Shown here in pieces: positions 32,019 through 35,720 of a stretch of DNA of 35,720 nt. Location: the NCBI RefSeq assembly GCF_947581915.1, contig NZ_CANPWG010000041.1:1-35720 (forward strand), written 5' to 3'. The notes beneath the pieces were generated by a model, which was not told the DNA's origin, ran no database searches, and saw nothing but the letters and a program-made list of their open reading frames with translations. Made by a program: the position numbers and the translations under genes. The first letter of the stretch is position 1, and each line of letters starts with the position of its first letter. The DNA comes from Candidatus Palauibacter scopulicola. Its GTDB lineage: Bacteria; Gemmatimonadota; Gemmatimonadetes; Palauibacterales; Palauibacteraceae.

Positions 32019-33539
32019 ATGAGCCGCATGCCCGCAATCGCCAAGCCAGCGCCGACACGGCCCCGCGCCGGGGTCAAGCCCCCGGAGGAGCTCGCCGTCG
32101 TGCACCTCGTCGCCGAGTACTGGCCGTACGCCCGCACCGGCGGCCTCGCGGAGGCGGTGCGCGGCATCGCCACCTTCCAGGCCGCCCAAGGGACGCCCGT
32201 CACAGTCTTCATGCCGCTCTACCGGTCGGTGCGCGAGGCCTTTCCCGACCTGGAGCCGATTGCGGACAGCTTCCGCGTGCGCGTGGGGCGCCGGGTGGAG
32301 GAGGTCCGGATTCTCCAGCACCCGGGCCCGCGCCGGAATCCGCGCGTGCTCTTCGTCGACCACCCCGGGTGTTTCGACCGGGAGGGGATCTACGGGGAGG
32401 GCGGGACGGACTACGCGGACAACCCGCGGCGCTTCGCGCTCTACAACCTGGCGGCGCTCCGGATTCTGCCGGAACTCGCCAACGTGCCCGTCGTCGTCCA
32501 CGCGCACGACTGGCACGCGGCGCTTGCCCCCGTCTTCCTGCGCACGCGGTTCGGGGGGCGCGAGGCGCACGACCGCATGGCGGCCGTCCTCTCCATCCAC
32601 AACGCGGGCTACCAGGGACTTCAGCGGCCCGAGGTGCTCGACGAGCTGGGGCTGCCGCGCGAGCTGTTCCACTGGCGGCTCATGGAGTTCCATGGCCACC
32701 TGAACCTGCTCAAGGGGGGCCTCGTGTTCGCGGACTACGCGACGACCGTGAGTCCCACGCACGCGCACGAGCTTCGCACGGCCGACGGCGGGTTCGGGCT
32801 CCACGGCTCGTTCATCGAGATGGGCGACCGCTTCCTGGGGATCCTGAACGGCGTCGACCTGGAGGTCTGGAATCCGGAGACGGACCCGGAGATCGCCGCC
32901 ACCTTCTCGAGCGCGGACCTGGCCGGGAAGGCCGTGTGCAAGCGGGCGCTGCAACGGGAGTACTCGCTGACGGAGGCGCCGGGCGTACCGCTGTACGGGA
33001 TGACCGCGCGGCTCGTCGCTCAGAAGGGGCTCGACCTCCTCATCGACGGCGGGCCGCTGGAGCGGGCCGAAGGGCAGTTCATCTTTCTCGGCCAGGGAGA
33101 GGAACGGTACGAAACGGCGCTGCGCGAGTTGGCCGCGCGGCATCCGGACCGGATCGCCGTGGACACCGAGTTCGCCGAGGCCAAGGAGCACCGGCTCCTG
33201 GCGGGCATCGACCTCCTCCTGATGCCGTCGCTCTACGAACCGTGCGGTCTCACGCAGATGCGGGCGCAGCTCTACGGCGTGCTCCCGGTCGCCCGGCGCG
33301 TGGGGGGGCTCGCGGACACGATCGAGGACCAGGTCACGGGCTTCCTGTTCGACGGCTACACGCCGGAAGACCTCGAGGTCGCGCTCGGGCGGGCCGCCGC
33401 GCTGTATGCGGGGAGTCGGGAGGCGTGGAACGAGCACGCGGTGGAGGCGATGACCCGTGACTTCGGCTGGGCGGGCAGCGCCGGCCGCTACCTGGACGTG
33501 TACCGGCGGGCGCTCGCCGCGCACGCGCCGGACGACTGA
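32019..33539 (+). CDS. glgA: Glycogen synthase GlgA (GT5)
   Basis: Extends alpha-1,4-glucan from ADP-glucose (possibly UDP-glucose) in the cytosol. A 506-residue GT-B protein. The N-terminal GT5 domain has HLVAEYWPYARTGGLAEAVR, VVHAHDWHAALAPVFLRTRF, IHNAGYQGL and NLLKGGLVFADYATTVSPTHA. The C-terminal half has GILNGVDLEVWNPETD, GMTARLVAQKGLDLL and SLYEPCGLTQMRAQLYG with Glu407. The nucleotide-sugar-binding motif normally written KxGGL reads RTGGL (Arg39), a substitution worth noting. ATG 32019 is used; ATG 32028 is equally possible. It is followed 14 bases later by the GH57 gene, so the glycogen genes read as one unit. Confidence 0.93.
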   Translation: MSRMPAIAKPAPTRPRAGVKPPEELAVVHLVAEYWPYARTGGLAEAVRGIATFQAAQGTPVTVFMPLYRSVREAFPDLEPIADSFRVRVGRRVEEVRILQHPGPRRNPRVLFVDHPGCFDREGIYGEGGTDYADNPRRFALYNLAALRILPELANVPVVVHAHDWHAALAPVFLRTRFGGREAHDRMAAVLSIHNAGYQGLQRPEVLDELGLPRELFHWRLMEFHGHLNLLKGGLVFADYATTVSPTHAHELRTADGGFGLHGSFIEMGDRFLGILNGVDLEVWNPETDPEIAATFSSADLAGKAVCKRALQREYSLTEAPGVPLYGMTARLVAQKGLDLLIDGGPLERAEGQFIFLGQGEERYETALRELAARHPDRIAVDTEFAEAKEHRLLAGIDLLLMPSLYEPCGLTQMRAQLYGVLPVARRVGGLADTIEDQVTGFLFDGYTPEDLEVALGRAAALYAGSREAWNEHAVEAMTRDFGWAGSAGRYLDVYRRALAAHAPDD

Positions 33540-33553
33540 ACCCGGCTTCGGCC

Positions 33554-34978
33554 GTGGATCGCGCCACGGTTGTCCTTCACGGCCACTTCTACCAGCCGCC
33601 GCGCGAGGACCCGTGGACGGACCGGATCCGCAGCGAGCCGGGCGCGGCCCCATTCGAGAACTGGAACGACCGGATCGCCGCGGAATGTTACGAACCCCTG
33701 GCGCGGGCGGGGGCGTTCGACTGGCTGAGCTTCGACCTCGGTCCGACGCTCGCACGCTGGCTCGAGGGGGAACGCCCGGAGGTTCACGAAGGCTTCGTCC
33801 GCGGGGACCGGGCGAGCCGCGAGCGGCTGGGGCACGGCAACGCGGTCGCGCAGCCCTACCACCACATCATCCTCCCGCTCGCGACGCGGCGCGAGAAGGA
33901 GACGGAGGTGCGCTGGGGGCTGCGGGACTTCGAGCGGCGCTTCGGGCGGTGCGCCGACGGCATGTGGCTGCCCGAGACGGCCGTCGACATGGAGACGCTC
34001 GACGTGCTGGCGGCGGAGGGCGTGGCCTTCACGATCCTGGCTCCGCACCAGGTGGCGGACGTGCCAGCCGGAGGCGTGGGGCGGGTTCGTATCGGCGCGG
34101 GCCGCGAGATCGCGGTCTTCATCTACGACGGCGAACTGTCGCACGGCGTGGCGTTCGGGGCGCTGCTCGACGGCCGGGACGCGTGGTTCGAGGCGCTGCG
34201 GTCGGCCGCGGGCCGGGACGGGGGCGTCGTCGCGCTGGCGACGGATGGCGAGACGTTCGGGCACCATCACCGGGGCGCCGACCGCACGCTCATGCGGGTG
34301 ATCCGCCGCGCCCGCGAGAGCGGCGAGGTGGAGATCGGGAACTTCGGCGCGGCGCTCGCCGCCGCGAGTGAGGTGCCCTTCGTGAGCCTCGAGGAGCCCA
34401 CCTCCTGGAGCTGCGCGCACGGCGTGGAACGCTGGCGCTCGGAGTGCGGGTGCCGGATGGCGCCGCACCTGGATTCGCAGCAGCGCTGGCGGGCGCCGCT
34501 CCGCTCGGCGCTCGAGTCGCTCGCGGCCGGACTCGATGCGGCGTACGCGGAGTTGGCGCCGGGCCGGTTGACGGACCCGGGCCGGGCCATGGAGGCACTT
34601 GGCGAGGTTTTGGGCGCGCCGCCGGGGCTGGAGGACTTCGCCGCGCGAGCCGCCGGGGAGAGCGGCGGCGGAGAACGCCGGGACGAAGCGCTGGCGCTGC
34701 TCGAGGTGGCCCGCGACCGGGCCGCGATGTTCACCTCGTGCGCCTGGTTCTTCGACGATGTCGCGGGCCTCGAGGCGAGGCAGGTGCTCGGTTATGCCGC
34801 GCACGCGCTCGACCGCCTGCGTCGGCTCGCGCCGGAGCGCTCGGAGGCCCTGGAAACCGCCTTCGTCGCGGACCTCGCGAAGGCCCCGGCCAACGACGCC
34901 GACCTCGGGAACGCCGCCGCCGTGTACGAGCGTGCGTTCAAGTCGGACGCCGGCTTCCCCGTCCCGGCGGACGCGTGA
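33554..34978 (+). CDS. GH57-type glycoside hydrolase with DUF3536-like C-terminus
   Basis: A 474-residue cytosolic GH57-fold protein. VLHGHFYQPPRED is the first GH57 region (HxHxxQ type). GMWLPETAVDMETLD carries the likely nucleophile Glu141, and VALATDGETFGHHHRGADRT the likely acid Asp231. EEPTSWSCAHGVERWRSECG and the helical end (AMFTSCAWFFDD, residues about 385-470) match the DUF3536 part. Proteins of this kind sit in glycogen operons and probably act on alpha-glucans as an amylase or transferase, but their specificity is not established. GTG start 33554 has no clear ribosome binding site. Its stop overlaps the next GH57 gene start (GTGA). Confidence 0.85.
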   Translation: MDRATVVLHGHFYQPPREDPWTDRIRSEPGAAPFENWNDRIAAECYEPLARAGAFDWLSFDLGPTLARWLEGERPEVHEGFVRGDRASRERLGHGNAVAQPYHHIILPLATRREKETEVRWGLRDFERRFGRCADGMWLPETAVDMETLDVLAAEGVAFTILAPHQVADVPAGGVGRVRIGAGREIAVFIYDGELSHGVAFGALLDGRDAWFEALRSAAGRDGGVVALATDGETFGHHHRGADRTLMRVIRRARESGEVEIGNFGAALAAASEVPFVSLEEPTSWSCAHGVERWRSECGCRMAPHLDSQQRWRAPLRSALESLAAGLDAAYAELAPGRLTDPGRAMEALGEVLGAPPGLEDFAARAAGESGGGERRDEALALLEVARDRAAMFTSCAWFFDDVAGLEARQVLGYAAHALDRLRRLAPERSEALETAFVADLAKAPANDADLGNAAAVYERAFKSDAGFPVPADA

Positions 34979-35720
34979 GCCGAAGCCCGCTCCGCTTCGC
35001 GTTCGCGATTCACCTCCACCAGCCGGTGGGGAACTTCGACCATGTGTTCGAGGATCACCTGACCGGCGTGTACCGGCCCCTTCTCGACGCGATCCACCGG
35101 CACGACGCCTACCCAATCTCGCTCCACCTCTCCGGTCCCCTCCTCGACTGGTTCGGGCGTCACGCCCCGGACTTCCTCGATGACCTCGGGGCGCGGGCGA
35201 CGGAAGGCCGCATCGAGCTCCTCGCCTCCGGACGGTACGAGCCGATTCTCGCGGCCCTCGCGGCTCCGGACCGGGTGGAACAGGTCGAGTGGATGCGGGC
35301 GGAACTGCGCCGCCGGTTCGGGGTCGAGGCCACCGGCCTCTGGCTCACGGAACGCGTCTGGGAACCCGATCTCGCCGCCGACCTGGCGCGCGCGGGCATC
35401 GAATACACCCTGCTCGACGACCGCCATTTCCTCGCCTGCGGACTCGAACGGGAGGAGATGGACGGCGTCTTCACGACGGAGAGCGGAGGGGAGCGGCTCC
35501 GGCTCCTTCCGATCGACGAGCGGCTCCGGTACCTGATCCCGTTTCGGCCCGTGGCGGAGATCGTGGACTTCCTCGCCGCACGGCGGCGCGCCGGGCAGCG
35601 CCAGATCGTCCTCGGCGACGACGGCGAGAAGTTCGGCGGGTGGCCGGACACCCGCGAATGGGTGTACGGCGGCGGCTGGCTGGAGGCGTTCCTCGAGTCG
35701 CTGAACGCGGCCCGCGGGCG
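34975..35720 (+). CDS. GH57 alpha-amylase / 4-alpha-glucanotransferase, 3' end cut by the window
   Basis: The first 248 residues of a GH57 enzyme. FAFAIHLHQPVGNFDHVFED is region 1, GRIELLASGRYEPIL region 2, GLWLTERVWEPDLA region 3 with the expected nucleophile Glu126, and IVLGDDGEKFGGWPD region 4 with the proton-donor Asp at 215/216. The layout is that of Thermococcus-type 4-alpha-glucanotransferases and amylases (about 600-700 residues, with DUF1925/DUF1926 domains beyond the cut). It should remodel linear glucan chains next to GlgA/GlgB/GlgP. The GTG start overlaps the preceding stop as GTGA, so it is in the same operon. Confidence 0.9.
   Translation, partial: MSRSPLRFAFAIHLHQPVGNFDHVFEDHLTGVYRPLLDAIHRHDAYPISLHLSGPLLDWFGRHAPDFLDDLGARATEGRIELLASGRYEPILAALAAPDRVEQVEWMRAELRRRFGVEATGLWLTERVWEPDLAADLARAGIEYTLLDDRHFLACGLEREEMDGVFTTESGGERLRLLPIDERLRYLIPFRPVAEIVDFLAARRRAGQRQIVLGDDGEKFGGWPDTREWVYGGGWLEAFLESLNAARG

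Overview
The window is a high-GC, gene-dense chromosomal segment from a bacterium. It most resembles Gemmatimonadota, and the lineage is my inference. The reasons are a DUF5916 protein with a CBM9-like N-terminus, a short secreted protein opening GERIRVTLP, an S9 exopeptidase and PadR content typical of that phylum, and frequent GTG/TTG starts with ATGA/GTGA gene overlaps. No rRNA, tRNA, CRISPR array, transposase or integrase was seen. Both ends cut through genes.

Layout. (1) 1-5625, minus: a methionine module. A SAM-II riboswitch and an intrinsic terminator lead into metH, which overlaps by ATGA a fused homocysteine methyltransferase/methylenetetrahydrofolate reductase. (2) 5760-8561: a secreted DUF5916 protein, followed by a strong hairpin. 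(3) 8678-14285: five tightly packed or overlapping genes: an enolase-superfamily N-succinylamino-acid racemase/OSBS, a GNAT acyltransferase, an exported S9 peptidase, a YdfG-like SDR and a two-domain VOC protein. This looks like an amino-acid/peptide processing operon. (4) 14321-15426: a PadR regulator with two palindromic sites at its own promoter, plus a SHOCT-like partner. An AGCS Na+/amino-acid symporter (15423-17120, minus) converges on it. (5) 17390-19588: alpha-glucan phosphorylase. (6) 19589-21836: an accessory patch with a strongly folded candidate RNA, a small exported protein, a gene fragment and a DUF2235 hydrolase. The last two lie between imperfect direct repeats of about 80 bp. 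(7) 21837-29910: the most unusual block. It has two minus-strand ATP-grasp ligases and, divergently, ATP-grasp / S51 peptidase / Fes-like esterase / second-type ATP-grasp / compact esterase, several joined by ATGA overlaps. (8) 29927-35720: glgB (minus), divergent glgA and two GH57 enzymes, the last one truncated.

How the parts may work together. Blocks 5 and 8 form a glycogen (alpha-glucan) synthesis, branching and degradation set. Block 7 sits inside that set. It joins four amide-forming ligases to one peptidase and two serine esterases, which suggests synthesis and turnover of a small peptide-like or amide/ester-conjugated metabolite that I cannot identify. It is my leading candidate for an undescribed system. 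The methionine module gives the clearest regulatory signal: the SAM-II aptamer aligns almost base for base with the classic metX example and is followed directly by a hairpin and U-tract, implying transcriptional rather than only translational control.
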